A DNA stretch of 64,000 nt from assembly GCA_016584495.1 (NCBI GenBank), contig WAID01000014.1, positions 682,001 to 746,000 of the forward strand, written 5' to 3'. Of this stretch, positions 48,071-60,112 are shown piece after piece; within the stretch, counting starts at the first letter, position 1; every line of letters starts with the position of its first letter. A program made the position numbers and the translations under genes. This DNA is from Celoporthe dispersa. Its lineage: Eukaryota > Ascomycota > Sordariomycetes > Diaporthales > Cryphonectriaceae. The notes beneath the pieces were generated by a model. That model saw only the letters and a program-made list of their open reading frames with translations, was not told where the DNA came from and searched no databases.

Positions 48071-50226
48071 ATAATGCAATAAGTATAGACTTAGCTATTC
48101 AGGCTAGTAGTTCAAAGCTATCTTCGTCATAGCTTGTAAAGGCTAGTAATAGCAGTAAGTTATATCCTATAAACAGGCATACTTCTTTCCCCAATATCCC
48201 TTTCTCTTAATTATTTTATTTGAATATTGATATTCGATAGGCTACGTATTATGCCTAGACTCTGGATCATGCCTGAAGCTTCTCGAGAAGGGGCAAAGGC
48301 TGGATAGAGAAAGGGTAGTGTGAGTTCCAGTCGGCAGGCGATAAACAAGTTATCGAATCCGCATACCAATATCACGAAGAAACGAATTCCTTTTTCTACA
48401 ATTCCTCATCACTCTTATACAAAATCCCGCATATCTCAGGCTTATACATGCCAATATGGACACGATTTTGATAAAAGTGGATTTTTAACTAGGATGACGA
48501 GTGTTATACTTTTGTTAAGTAGTACTCTGCAGCAAGAAGCGAGATAGATAATTAAGCTTCTGATCCGAACAATGCAACTTACTGGAATACATATAGCCAA
48601 ATTATTTATTTAGATCAGGGATTTGTTGACTGCGATATTACGAAAAAGAAAAATAAGAGATATCGGAAATAAGAAAGGACTCAAATATATAGCAAATAAA
48701 GATGAAGACGCGCAATAATTGGGCCGAAACCTAAGTTATGCGGGATGCTTTATGCCTATTCAGCAAAAATAGCATTGGTCAATACAATAGTTGATAAAAG
48801 CAATCTCTATTAAGCGCAAAACAGCCTATTCACTCGCTCACTATCTGCTTTCAATATCTCACTATTCGCATGCTAGCCTATCTATTAATCCTTAGTATCA
48901 ATACTCTTCGCCTTACTAAACTAATCTTCTGACCAGATTGGAGAATATTGCTATTATAGCGCTGCTCGATCAGGGCCTATGATATAAATTGACAAAGAGT
49001 TAACTCAGGCGTTATCGACGGAAGGAAAGAATAGCCTTAACCTCAGAGAGCTCAATCAAGAATACTCCTGACTTTTCAAAGCCTCCTCCTAGCAGCCGAT
49101 ATAAGCCGAACTTTAGATTCCCATCTCACAATAAGCTAGCAAGAGCGAGTCTTACTCTATTCTCTTGAATCGAAATTTCCTCTTGGCTTAAGCGCTTTGA
49201 CTAATAGTGTAAGATTAAAGGCATTAGAGATAATAAAGCCCTTAACTTCATAAGAGATTACTATATAGATTCGATTATAGCAGATAAAGTAAAGCGCTAT
49301 ATTATAAGTACTAGCATTTAGAAAGATTAGAAAAACCAACTACTTATTACTTACCAATCTTAGGATTATCTTTAAGCTTATACGCCAGAATAAAAGCGCC
49401 TCAATATCTTGAACAACTGCTTTATTACAAATGCTGCTAGTCTATAATCGTTTATTATCGACTATAATAATGCCTTAACTCGTCTTAAGATCTAGGAAAA
49501 CCAGCCTATTGCTAAAGCCTAGATGAAACTCCCTTTAGTATGAGTGAAGCATCTTAGGATTGATTACGATATTACTGCTAAGAATATTATTGACAAAATA
49601 TAGCCTTTCCTTATAGAGAAGCTTCTCTTAGTCTATAAGGAGATACTTCAAAAGAGACTCAAGACTAATTTGCATATAAGGCTATCAATCTCAAACTCAA
49701 TCAGCCAACTCAACTTCAATCTCCATCACAGCCAATGCTTGAATAGGTTATACCCATTCCTATACCTCAACCAATATATATAGCTCCTGATCAAAGCATA
49801 GGTTAAGGACAGCAATCCATAAATCCCTTGCACTATCAATTTTCTCAAAAAATAGCTGCACTAGCCAAATAAATTCTAAAGTATGAGAATGCTCAGAAGG
49901 GTAATCAAGACTTAGCAAATCTAGCTTCCAAGATAGAACAGCTCCGGATTAATCAGATTGCCATAGCTTAGTCTCTGAAGAAACAGGGAAAAGACTTTAA
50001 GCAGACTCGTAGAATCTTCTATAAGCAGACGAAAGCCTTTTAAACTATCTCTCAACAGCTGAGCTGTCCGAAGACAATTATTCCTTAGGAGCCAGTGCAA
50101 AGCAGAACCAACTCTCTCTAAGCAGATATTGTCTATATAAGCCCCGAGAAGGAAGATGAGATCTATACAAAAATATAGCAAGCAGAGATCAATAACATCC
50201 TTAAGAAGGATAGGATTATCAGAAGA
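48071..50226 (+). pseudogene. Leader and gag remnant of the second gypsy element
   Basis: Follows the 5' LTR. Coding-like sequence runs on the plus strand with frequent TAG/TAA at Gln codons. No single open frame. A stretch at 48320-48547 is open for 75 codons but has no family resemblance. Gag identity is inferred from position and from the zinc knuckle that follows. Confidence 0.55.
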
Positions 50227-50268
50227 TACTATAGATGCGGTTCCAAATCTCATAATACTCATAAGTAT
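50227..50268 (+). pseudogene. Gag zinc-knuckle remnant (CCHC with Cys to Tyr changes)
   Basis: Reads YYRCGSKSHNTHKY. Spacing x2-x4-x4 matches C-x2-C-x4-H-x4-C with the first and last Cys replaced by Tyr, each a TGC/TGT to TAC/TAT change of RIP type. Confidence 0.7.
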
Positions 50269-51290
50269 ATCAAGCTTAGCACTCTTATAAATAATAGTAT
50301 CTATTATACCCCAGCCCTATCCAAACCTGAATAGCATCTTGGCAATTAGATAGAATTTCTTAACTCGAAATCTATACTAGTATCATATAGATAGATTATA
50401 TCTGCTAGAGATAATCCCAATACAAGCATTTTTCGCTTGATTCTTAGTATCTATAAAGAATATTAGAAAAGAGGCCTCAATAAATCATAAGTCGCTCAAT
50501 ATATCAGCCTAGTTAAAGAAAACGAAAAATAGCGAGGCAATATAGAGCTGGCCAAGAATAAGATTCTATAGGAAGAGATAAACCCTATTCCAAAACGTAC
50601 AAGCTAGTATCGAACCAACAATATTGAATTCCTCAGCGCCAATAGAGAGATTGAGATTAGCAATATCTATCTTACTCTTTATGAAGCTCAATTATATCTC
50701 CCAAAACTCTTACTTAGTATAAACTCTATTGGTATTGGGCTTATCCAAAGCCAAATCAATACTAGTAAAGCTAAGAAGTGCAGAATTAGTGAGATAGCCC
50801 AAGATCTTGATAAGATTAATAGGGAAAAAGTATAATAGATATTGAAATCCCAAACTAGCTAATAATTGAGAAGCTGCTCAATATTAGGAAGCTATCCAAT
50901 GCTAGACAAATAGAGCTTACTGCTTAGGCCATCTATAACAAACTTTTAAACCAGTTTCTAAACTATCCCCTCAAAGTTTCCAGGAGAGAGATAACTATCA
51001 TAATACTCGGATAGAGAGCTCGGTTGATCCACAGTCTTCAGGAAATCGACTCAAGAGCCCGAGAGGTTATCAACTTTAATAAGAATCCAAGCGCAGATCT
51101 GTACAAGTCATCAGATGCTAATTCAATATCTATCCCTCAGAGAAAGCTCTAGATTTCGATTTTATCCCAACCTTCTAGCATAATCGGCAGACAGATTATC
51201 AATAGTCATAATATTTCTGAATATCTTACAAGGCTTACAAAGCCCCTAATTATCCAAGATATAAGCTTTTCGGCTAAAGAAGAGAGCATA

Positions 51291-51620
51291 ATGCCCTCGA
51301 TTAATATAATAAGAGCATTCAATAAATATATGAATCTTCCAATCACATTTTTAATAGCTGCATTGAATAGCCTTTATAATCGGAGCATTGCTCCAATATC
51401 CTATCTTACTTTTCGTCTTGGTAATAGAAAGTATGCACTTATCCAAGCTATACTAGACTCAGAGGCTAAAATAAATCTGATTTCTCTAATACTCTATACC
51501 AAGCTTGGACTGCTTTATATACCCACTACTAATATCATATCCAGGATTTATAATAGATCTAATATGGCGTTAATCGGAGTATTTGAGATTGAGATATTCT
51601 GCAGAGACTTCTCTAAATAG
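51291..51620 (+). pseudogene. Retropepsin-type aspartic protease remnant
   Basis: An open frame of 109 codons. AILDSEAKINLIS near 51.45 kb matches the retroelement protease active site (D-S/T-G-A-x-x-N-L-I-S); the Gly of D-S-G is now Glu (GGG to GAG, RIP type). Lies between gag and polymerase as expected. Confidence 0.78.
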
Positions 51621-52439
51621 GTCATTTTCTATATCATAAACGATAGAATGATAATGCCGAATTATCCTATACTATTAGAAATGCTATTCATTATGCAGAC
51701 CAAACTTTCATTCGACTACACACACTCTAGGTTTCTCTATGCAAGTTTTGCTTTCGGAGAGATTCATCTTATTACTATAGTTAGTAGCAAGAAAAGTCTC
51801 GAAGAAAGGGAAGCTCGCATACTAAAAACTAAACGCTAGCAGCTGCTTCGAAGGATGCAAAGCTATTAGCAGTAAAAACATTCCTTTCTGGGTGCATCTC
51901 GAACCTGGAAATATATTGATAATATCTATTCCCGAAGACGAAATCAAAGCAATAATTAATAATCTGTCTATTAAGATAGTAGAAAGGGAGTTAAAGAAAG
52001 AATGCTCTTAGATCATAGGAGAGGAGAAGTATCGAAGCCCTTGTCTATATAAGATGCATGCTAAATTTCAACCATCCCGCCCAATATAAGAATTCAAAGA
52101 GAAAGAGGAGAATATTTTAGGCCTAATCAACACAATATATAAGTCAAAAGCAAGAAAGATCAAGCTTATTAATAACTCGCAGCTAGATAAGTCTATGCCT
52201 AAAGGAAAGCTTGGATAGAAGCTACCCAAGATAAAAGAAATAAGGAAAGCTTAGCAGTCCACAAAGCTGACCAAATATAATAACTAGATTGAGCTGAAGT
52301 TCAGCTCTATTGACTCGAACGATCATCTCACATCTGAATACTGAGCGAATATGAAAAAGAACAACTGCAACAAGCTTAACAATAAAGAGCTTGAGATATT
52401 CAAGCATATACTCCGCAATCGCATTAAAGCATTAGCTTA

Positions 52440-53650
52440 GGACTTTACTAAGATCAGCCAAATTATTAAAGAAGTAGCTCTATTGCAGAAGATTAGGATT
52501 ATTCCATACAAAGTTTTCCAAGAGAGACATATTCCTATGCCAAATGCTCTCTATCAGAAATTAATCAATATCCTAAAACAATACATCAATAGGAAGATCA
52601 TTGAGGAGAGTTATGCATCTTACTGCAATAATTGGTTTCTCGTCGAGAAAAGGATGGCGGGCTACGCCTGATCAACGACGCCCAGAAATATAACAAGCAT
52701 ATACTCAAAGATGCTTTCATGCCGCCAGCATCGGATGAATTCTCAGAGGATTTCGCCATATATAAAGTACTATTGTTATTGGACTTCTTCTCTGGATACG
52801 ATCAAATCCTATTGCACTCCAATAGCAAAGATATGATTACTTTCTCGATATCCTTAAGCCTATTCAGAATATATACTCTGCTGCAAAGAGCGACCAATTC
52901 GATAGCTTAATTTATAAGAGTTATAATCAGACTCTTATATAATCTTATTCCTTATATATATCAACTATTCCTTAACAATATTCTGATTCAAGGCCTAGCA
53001 ATAATCTATAATAACAAGATACTTCCTGATATCCTAGATATCTATCGTTTCATCGCTAAATACATTGCCAATCTGGATAAAGTTCTAATAAATACTAAGC
53101 TTGCTAATACTATTATCTTTGCCTTCAAATCTGAATAATGCCGAATGAAAGTTGATATAGTCGGATATATTATCAATTCTAATAGAAAATAGCCTCAGGA
53201 TAGGAAAATCGTAAAGCTTTAGGCTTAAACAGCATATAAAGATATTAAGAACATTCGCTTCTTTCTCAGTTTGATTATATACTATGCAATATAGATCTAG
53301 AACTTCGCCATCATTGCACGACCATTCTATGATCTCCTGAAAAAGGGCGCATTATAATTATAGGAAGACAAATATAAAAGGCAATTCGAATCTTTGTTCA
53401 AGCTCTCACTACTAAGCCTGTTATTATCGCTATTGATTATAGCCCGACTGCTAGCAAAATCATACTTATAATTGATGCAAGTCTTTTTGGCTAGGATATA
53501 GTTCTAATGCAGATTATCGAAGGACACAGGAAGCTTGCCCGCTTCATTAATGGAATCTGGACAGTTGCTGCGCAAAAGTACGACGCTACCAAAAGAGAAT
53601 GCCGAGCTATTCTATTCGCCTTGCAATCTTTCCGCCAATACTTTTACAGA
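52440..53650 (+). pseudogene. Reverse transcriptase-RNase H remnant, both catalytic Asp lost
   Basis: Plus strand: WFLVEK, then DGGLRLINDAQKYN, DEFSEDFA and LLDFFSGYDQ, the palm of Ty3/gypsy polymerase. The frame shifts once at ~52,650. The catalytic box at 52968-52979 reads FLNN where FLDD is expected: both Asp codons became Asn by G-to-A. RNase H follows (IIDASLFG, QKYDATKRECRA) at ~53.46-53.62 kb. Confidence 0.85.
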
Positions 53651-54079
53651 TATCATTTCATTCTGAAACCGACGCTTATATATTGATTGACCAATTCAAT
53701 AGCAGAATGAATAACATACCAGATGCTTTAATAAATAAATAGATTGCAGTTATTAAGATATTCGACTTTATTGTAAAGCATATGCTTGGATCGAAAAACC
53801 CAGTAGCTAATATATTCTCGAAGCTGCTATACTTAACCCCATTGCAAAAAGATAAAGGCAGCGATATCAAGGCGTAATGCGATATTCAACTCAATAGTAT
53901 AGAAGCTGCTAAAGCGGAATTAGTACTATTATTGAATCCCAATCTTTATTAGACCCAGTAATCAATCCAATATGCTGAGTTCTTATGCAAAAGCATAATA
54001 CTAGCAAAGCTCTCTCGACGCTAGCAAAGAAGCTTTATAGCTAAGGTATTGAATTACTAAGTAGTTGATTAGGCCTTAT

Positions 54080-55220
54080 AGCATAGAGCTGAAGGCAAAT
54101 ATCTATAGCGAAGAGTGATAGATGATCCTAATCTTCGACGTCGCATTTTGAGGGAATATTATGCCAAATTTGATCATCGAGGCTAAGACTCAACAATTGC
54201 TCGGATTAAGCAATTGTACTTTTAGAAAAAGCTATAGATAGATATCTCCAATGCTATAGCAGAATATGAAAAGTATATTAAGTTTGATCCCAAAATATGG
54301 AAAGAAGAAATCATTCCTTTTATGCCAAGTCAATCCTTTATAAGAGTCAGCATCGATATTCAATATATAGCTAAGGACAGCAGATTCAGATACCTTGCCA
54401 AAGCTTAATATAATCTAATAGAATATATCATTGCAAAACTGCTTAAGAAAGCTATAGCTAAGGCAATGCAGAAGTTTATTCTAGAGAAAATTATTCTCAC
54501 TTTTAGCTGCCCTCTCAAGATCACTATAGACAGAAAGCCTGAAAATAAAGCTAAGATAGCGAAATCTATTAAAGCCTTAAGAATCCTGCTTATTCAAGTC
54601 TTTAGCTATAATCCTTATGTCCAAGATCAAATAGAAGCAAGATATCTTTCGATCGCTAGTGCATTCGCCAAGCTTGCGAATGCGCAACTGCAGCAATAGA
54701 GGCAGTATCTGAGAATTGCTCTTTTGCAGAAAGGATATCTATCTGACAGTCTCATAAGTATAGCCCTTTTTATCTGATATTCGGCTAGGAGCCTTTTATC
54801 CTAATTGAAACGGAAATTCCGATATAGAAAGTCCTTGCTTAATTTGCAGATTAATCGCCTTAAGAAGCATTCGAAATGCGTTTTTGCATAATTGCTGCTA
54901 AGCAGAAAGATATGCTATATGCAATTAAGGCTGTGCAGGCATATCGAAAGAAGATGGCAAAAAGGCATAGATATACAATTTGACAAGAAAAGTATAATTC
55001 TACTTGAGAGACTTAATCCTTATCTATAACTATATCAGGAAAATAAGCTATTTACGCAATACGAAGATCTCATACAAATGGAAAAGACTATATATTATTG
55101 CTCAGGTTCTAGATAAGAATGCCTACTATCTCAAGACTATGGATAGCATCTTGCTCAAAAGTATATACTCAGCAACTAATATTAAAAAGTTCGTACAGAA
55201 TGCGAGCGGGATATAGAAGC
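54080..55220 (+). pseudogene. Integrase remnant of the second gypsy element
   Basis: Zinc-binding-like region at ~54.1 kb (YYAKFDHRG, IARIKQLYF), core with VSIDI near 54.35 kb, LKITIDRKPENKAKI near 54.52 kb and NPYVQDQIEARYLSI near 54.62 kb, matching D, D and E regions (VHMP/ D-G-G-P-E-N / N-G-x-x-E-R). The last 234-base part (54466-54699) is still open. Several core residues are altered. Confidence 0.8.
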
Positions 55221-56060
55221 TAGAAGTATCTATGCCTTGAAAGGAAGATATTGAGATTACTACTAGACAATTATTAACTGACAAACTAATATCTCTGCAA
55301 GCATTATAGCGCAGGAAACCTGATAATCATATACTAGAAATCTATAAAGCTGATTTAGACAATAATATAGCATTCTGGATATCCAATATTATTGAATATA
55401 AGGGCATGCCTATATAGACAATTCTCAATCCTAATATTATCAATCTAACTACTAAGGACAATAATAATGCCGACGATAATAACGATTATGCGAATAGCAG
55501 GCTTACACAGGCTACTAAGAAGGAAAGGAGAGAATAAGAGAAAGCAGACTATAGTAGAATGTATATCCCTATTCCTACTAAATCTGCATTCTTTGCTCAG
55601 AATTAAGGATAGTCTCTTTTGTCTTTCTTTATATCGCAAAAGCATATTTTCTTTACTTATTCTCTTTTCGCATGTTTTGCTAGGGGAGGAGAGACGACAG
55701 TTCATTTATTACTATTCTACCATCCACTACAAATAATATAATATCCCAATAAATTTTCAAAAACCCAATGCGGAATAAAGTATTCAGATATAAAGCATTT
55801 GAATTATCAAGACTATATAAAGGCAATGCATAAGAAATACTATACTAGAATATAGTTCGATTAAGATAACTATCTATCATCTTATTTCATTTTCATTTAT
55901 TACTATCCTTATACTATTTCCTTATCATACTCTCAAAAGATTATTTGGAGCCGGATTTATGAACAAAGCAATTATCCAAGTCTTGAGATAAGTCTTGCAT
56001 ATCCTATTAATATTGCTGATCATTCTGACTCGGGCTTACATTCGATCGAAAATCGAGTTA
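55221..56060 (+). other. Integrase C-terminal tail and spacer, no motif recognised
   Basis: Probable end of the polyprotein (coding-like until about 55.5 kb) and then a low-information stretch. Nothing identifiable. Confidence 0.4.
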
Positions 56061-56546
56061 TCAGATAACGGTTTGAGAACTCTCGGCTTTATCTGAGAAT
56101 AATGCAGCCTCAACATTATAAGAATCTTTGGCTTGCTGAGTTCTCTTCTTCCTAGGAAATCTGGAGAGCTTCTAAATACGAGAACCTGCTACCTCTTTTC
56201 TCTTTCCCTTGCCTTTCGCTTTAGCATCCAAAGTCTTCGTACAAGATCTGATTTCACCCTTTCCAGTCAGTTTGGGTACAGACTTGGCTAGAAATGCTTG
56301 AGCAGGTCCAGCCTTCGCTTATAGCGCGGACTGACTTAACTCTCCAGTTGGGCGAGAAGAAGAGAATAGCTTTCTCGAATATAGGGCATTCCAATCGTTC
56401 TTAAAAGGGCGAAGATTGGAAAGAACGCTATCTACCCATTCAATATCGCTGTGAGAAACATTATTGTATCTCAGAAATTGATACTAGCTCTTCATAATCC
56501 AACATGCCTTATTATCAATGCTCAAATCCAAAGTTGCATTGAATAT
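56061..56546 (-). pseudogene. Unidentified minus-strand coding remnant in the second gypsy element
   Basis: About 160 codons on the strand opposite to pol, interrupted by three TAG/TAA codons where Gln/Trp is expected, ending at TGA (56061-56063). Pieces include DIEWVDSVLSNLRPFKNDW, LAKSVPKLTGKGE and a Lys-rich KAKGKGKRKEVAG, so a basic, possibly nuclear or nucleic-acid-binding tail. No family recognised. Confidence 0.45.
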
Positions 56547-57899
56547 TTAATATAGACCTAATTAACCGAATGAATTGCGATATTATAGCAAGGAAATAAG
56601 AGAAAGTATCAGCAGATGCTTAGATCTAAATAGAAACAAATGGGTGAAACTCTTACTTATGCACGCCGATCGTTAATGCATAGAATATCTTGAGTATAAT
56701 CACACTTTATCTCAGCATAGTAGATGCAATTACCGCATTTGCTATTGAAGAAACCGAATAAGGAGATGCATTCGAGGAAAGGCTAGTTCATATTGAGCTG
56801 GATGCTATTGATTAGCATAAAAGCCAAAGCATATCGATAAGCATAACAATCGCAGAGGACAAGGTTGCGACGACCGTACAACTAGACAAAAAGATATTAT
56901 AGCCAGTCAGCTCGAGCAAAAATGCGCTCGAGATACTCTCCAAACAGCTTCGCACCAGCCTTGCATACCAAGATAGATTGTGAAATGATCTCCTGAGCTG
57001 CCTTCAGCCAAAGGAACTCTTGAGTATAGATAGAGCTAGCGATCAGATTATTCTAAAGAGAAAAAATTGCTACAGATAATCCAAAGGCAATAGATTATGC
57101 TTAGCTTGCTATGAATAGCAAAGAAAATAGTCTCGTTTATAAAGGAATACTAATTATAAGTAATGAGAAAGCAAGTATTGATGTTGGGAAGATAAATAGA
57201 AATAACAAATCAATCCCAGTTGCTTCTATCTTACTGCTATGCTGGATTGATTTGCGAAGAAAAGACAATATCAGTAATAATTTGAGATATATTGATTTAT
57301 ATTTTAAGCCTGAGTAAAGAAAGAAAAGGAAAAATCTATAAGAAAGAATAGGAGTAGAAAAGAAAGAGAAGTGGAATAGCTGAGTAAGAATAGATAAGAA
57401 GATAGAATTATGCTAGATTAAGAAAGAGAAGAAAGGCACTATCATATCTTCCTAATCACAACTCTTGCCTGACTTACTCAACGATCTTAGCTTAGCTAAG
57501 GATCTAGCTTGCTGCCAATTAATAAGAGTGGAAAAGAGTTATTAGCTTTGATCGCAATAAGAAAAATTTCCAAGTTAGCCAAATTAATCTTAGAAACCAG
57601 CATAATCTCTTCTTTCTCCTATTCCTCAATAATAACCCTCAGAGACAGCTATTCTACTAATTTACATTCTCTATTTTGATTCTGCAATCTTAATAGCACT
57701 GCAATCATTAAGTCGGAATCTCAGTCTTCAATCTCCTTACCCTATATCGCACTTTCCTTCATCAAACATATACCGCAAATCTCAATCTTCATTTTCTTTC
57801 CCTGCCTCTGCCATAACTAGCCTTCTCTTCTTATAGCTTGAGTTACAATCTGTTTAGATATTATAATCATAGCTTCTCGAAACTACAAATCGATTAAGG
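56547..57899. other. Spacer in the 3' part of the second gypsy element, nothing recognised
   Basis: Mixed AT-rich sequence. Short open frames such as 57111-57317 (plus) have no family resemblance. It separates the minus-strand and plus-strand coding-like remnants and could hold the upstream part of either. Confidence 0.4.
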
Positions 57900-59215
57900 C
57901 TATTATACTTAGAGATCGAAACTAGATAGCCAAAGCTTACTGCTTGTGCATTTCTTTTGCTAAGACACTTTACTCTCTTGCTATTATCAAATCGAGATTC
58001 CTTTTCTTCAATATATGCGAGCAGAAGAATAAGATAATGCAGACTTTCCTAGATAAATATTTCCCAAATCTTCAGAAATAATCCTTATACAATAAAGAAG
58101 AATATAAGAAGGTAGATGCATAAATCAGTCTTCTCGACTTTTACAATCTGATAGAACTAATTCAGATAGACGATATAAAAAATACGCCTATCAAGGCTAT
58201 CTTTGCTGCTTTCAGGCATTATGCACAGAATAATCAAAAGGAGATTATTCTTTTTGCATATATTGAAATCACACCTGATAAGGAAACCTAATAATTGAAA
58301 ATCAATTACTTGCTTGGGGTAAAAAATAAAAAGCATTATAATATCGACTCCTATTCCTCTATCTTATAAAGAAATCGACTAGCTTTCGAAGCCTTATATA
58401 ATACAATGCTCGATATAAGAAAAGCTTTCTTGCGACTATATAGCTAGGCTGGGAAAATATGCTTAGAGCTATGCAAAAGTTTTTCAGAATAGTGGATTCT
58501 AATTGCATAGTCGAGATAATCTCTATAACAGTCTGCGATAATAAGGAATATTAGATACTCTATATTATCGAGATTTTCCATCTTCGATTCAGAGAATCTA
58601 TTAAAGTATATAGGCAATTGCATAGCTATCCAGATTAGACCTATGCTATATTCACTATGCATAAAGAAACTGCCTATCTTACAGACAATAATTATTACTA
58701 GTTGTTGAAGGAAATGCATCTTATTGCTTTCACATATGAGCTGGGATAAGCAGAATCTTTGCGATATCCTTCCTAGCTTACAATTCCCATTTATCATATA
58801 GCAGACTATAGACGAATATTGATATAGCTACTCTAGATCGAATTTCGCCCTAATATCGATATATACAAAAGGGAATTAATAAATTTAGCAGAGCCCAGTA
58901 TTAAAGACAATTACAATCGATTGACAAGAGATATCTTAGCTGCAGCAGCTAAGCAATTCAAAACTATACGGATATCCAGCATAATAAGTGCCTGCTAATA
59001 AGAGGACGATATACCTATATCGAAAGCGACTAATACAGCTTATATATTGAGACTAGTATTCCAGCCTGATTAAGAGTCTCCTATCGCTCATTGGGGCAGA
59101 CAAATACTAAGCGGATCGTCTGGATAGAGTGCATTCAATCAATCCCCGGACAAGGATATCTATATGGAAGATGCCCCTAGGATACTATCAATCTCACCCT
59201 GATACCTATAGGTAG
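57900..59215 (+). pseudogene. Unidentified plus-strand coding remnant in the second gypsy element
   Basis: More than 400 codons of coding-like sequence on the plus strand. Stops are TAG/TAA at positions where Gln is expected. Readable pieces: IMQTFLDKYFPNLQK, IKAIFAAFRHYAQNNQKEI, then after a frame change near 58.47 kb YAIFTMHKETAYLTDNNYY, HLIAFTYELG and RLTRDILAAAAKQFKTIR. No motif I know. Could be a second retroelement gag, a captured host gene or an extra transposon protein. Confidence 0.5.
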
Positions 59216-59794
59216 CAGAACTTCTACGCCAAGGCTCCTTTCACAGGACGAACCACTTCTATACTAGCGACTAAAAAGCAGCAATTCTGTAGCTCCGGAG
59301 CTACCCTCTCAGCCCTCATCGCTTTGAGTTCTCTTATAGCGAGAATTCTACCCGATGAACCCAATCAGGCTATTGATTAGAAAGAAAGGATGGAAGGATT
59401 TCGAGCATGCGAGAAAGATTGAGCAATAGAAGGCCCAGTGCGAGCGAATCCGGACTAATATCCAGAGGAATGAGGAACGGAATGTTGCTGCTGAAGCTGC
59501 CCGATAAAGATATCAACTGCGACGACGAGAAGGATAGTAATAAAACCTGCATAGGCTAGAGACAATAATACCAAAAGTGACAGTAGAGCGTCTGCTGAAC
59601 AGTAATAAGGGTTGATCTGAAAGGGTATAATATGCTGGTCTAGTTATTATGCGGATGATAGTTCAAGGGGTAATTGCAATAGATTTTTCATTCTACAATT
59701 ATATTTTGGTCTTTTCTCAATCCTTATTATCTGAACAAGTATAGCATATTATAGTTATAATCGCAACTTTGGATTGAAAATTGCTGGGGAGGAA
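59216..59794. other. Spacer before the 3' LTR
   Basis: Coding-like composition with no recognised family; a polypurine stretch TTGCTGGGGAGGAATATT lies directly before the 3' LTR (59780-59797) and may be the polypurine tract that primes plus-strand DNA synthesis, supporting the plus orientation. Confidence 0.5.
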
Positions 59795-60108
59795 TATTAT
59801 AGTGGCCGGTGAGAGTAGACCTCAGGATATGGAATGTAGGTGGGTCCTGAGGTCGTTCAGATATAAGAGTGCAGCCCCCGTTCATTTTTTCTATGCTTAG
59901 ACAGAAATAACAAGCAATCTTCCCTTCTTTTCTCAATTTGAGCCCTCTGGACAGGTCTAAGGCAGGCTTTTCATCCTGATCTTATGCACGTGTGGCCTTT
60001 GTTTGTTGTCGTCCTTGTGACCGATTCAGCACGCTTGGGTTGCACGAGCCCTTGCCCATTGCCTTGACGTTCATCCTTTCGTGCGACGGCGCCCGAGGTT
60101 CTGGTTCA
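59795..60108 (+). repeat. 3' LTR of the second gypsy element
   Basis: 314 bp, TATTATAGTGGCC...GTTCTGGTTCA, partner of 47757-48070. It keeps far more G and C than the 5' copy, except at its very first bases (TG became TA). TTAT follows at 60109-60112. Confidence 0.92.
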
Positions 60109-60112
60109 TTAT

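Larger units (their letters stand above)
47757..60108 (+). mobile_element. Second Ty3/gypsy-type LTR retrotransposon, plus strand, inactivated
   Basis: 12,352 bp bounded by two 314-bp direct LTRs and a 4-bp target duplication TTAT (47753-47756 and 60109-60112). Internal order on the plus strand: gag with a zinc knuckle (50.2 kb), protease (51.45), reverse transcriptase (52.4-53.1), RNase H (53.4-53.65), integrase (54.1-55.2), then about 4 kb of unidentified coding-like sequence before the 3' LTR. Less AT-rich than its surroundings, so it arrived later or was hit fewer times by RIP. It lies within the integrase of the older copia element. Confidence 0.9.

Noticed and set aside
58444..58797. 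117-codon minus-strand open frame
   Set aside because: It is antisense to a plus-strand frame that has RIP-type stops only at Gln positions; the plus strand is the more likely coding strand.
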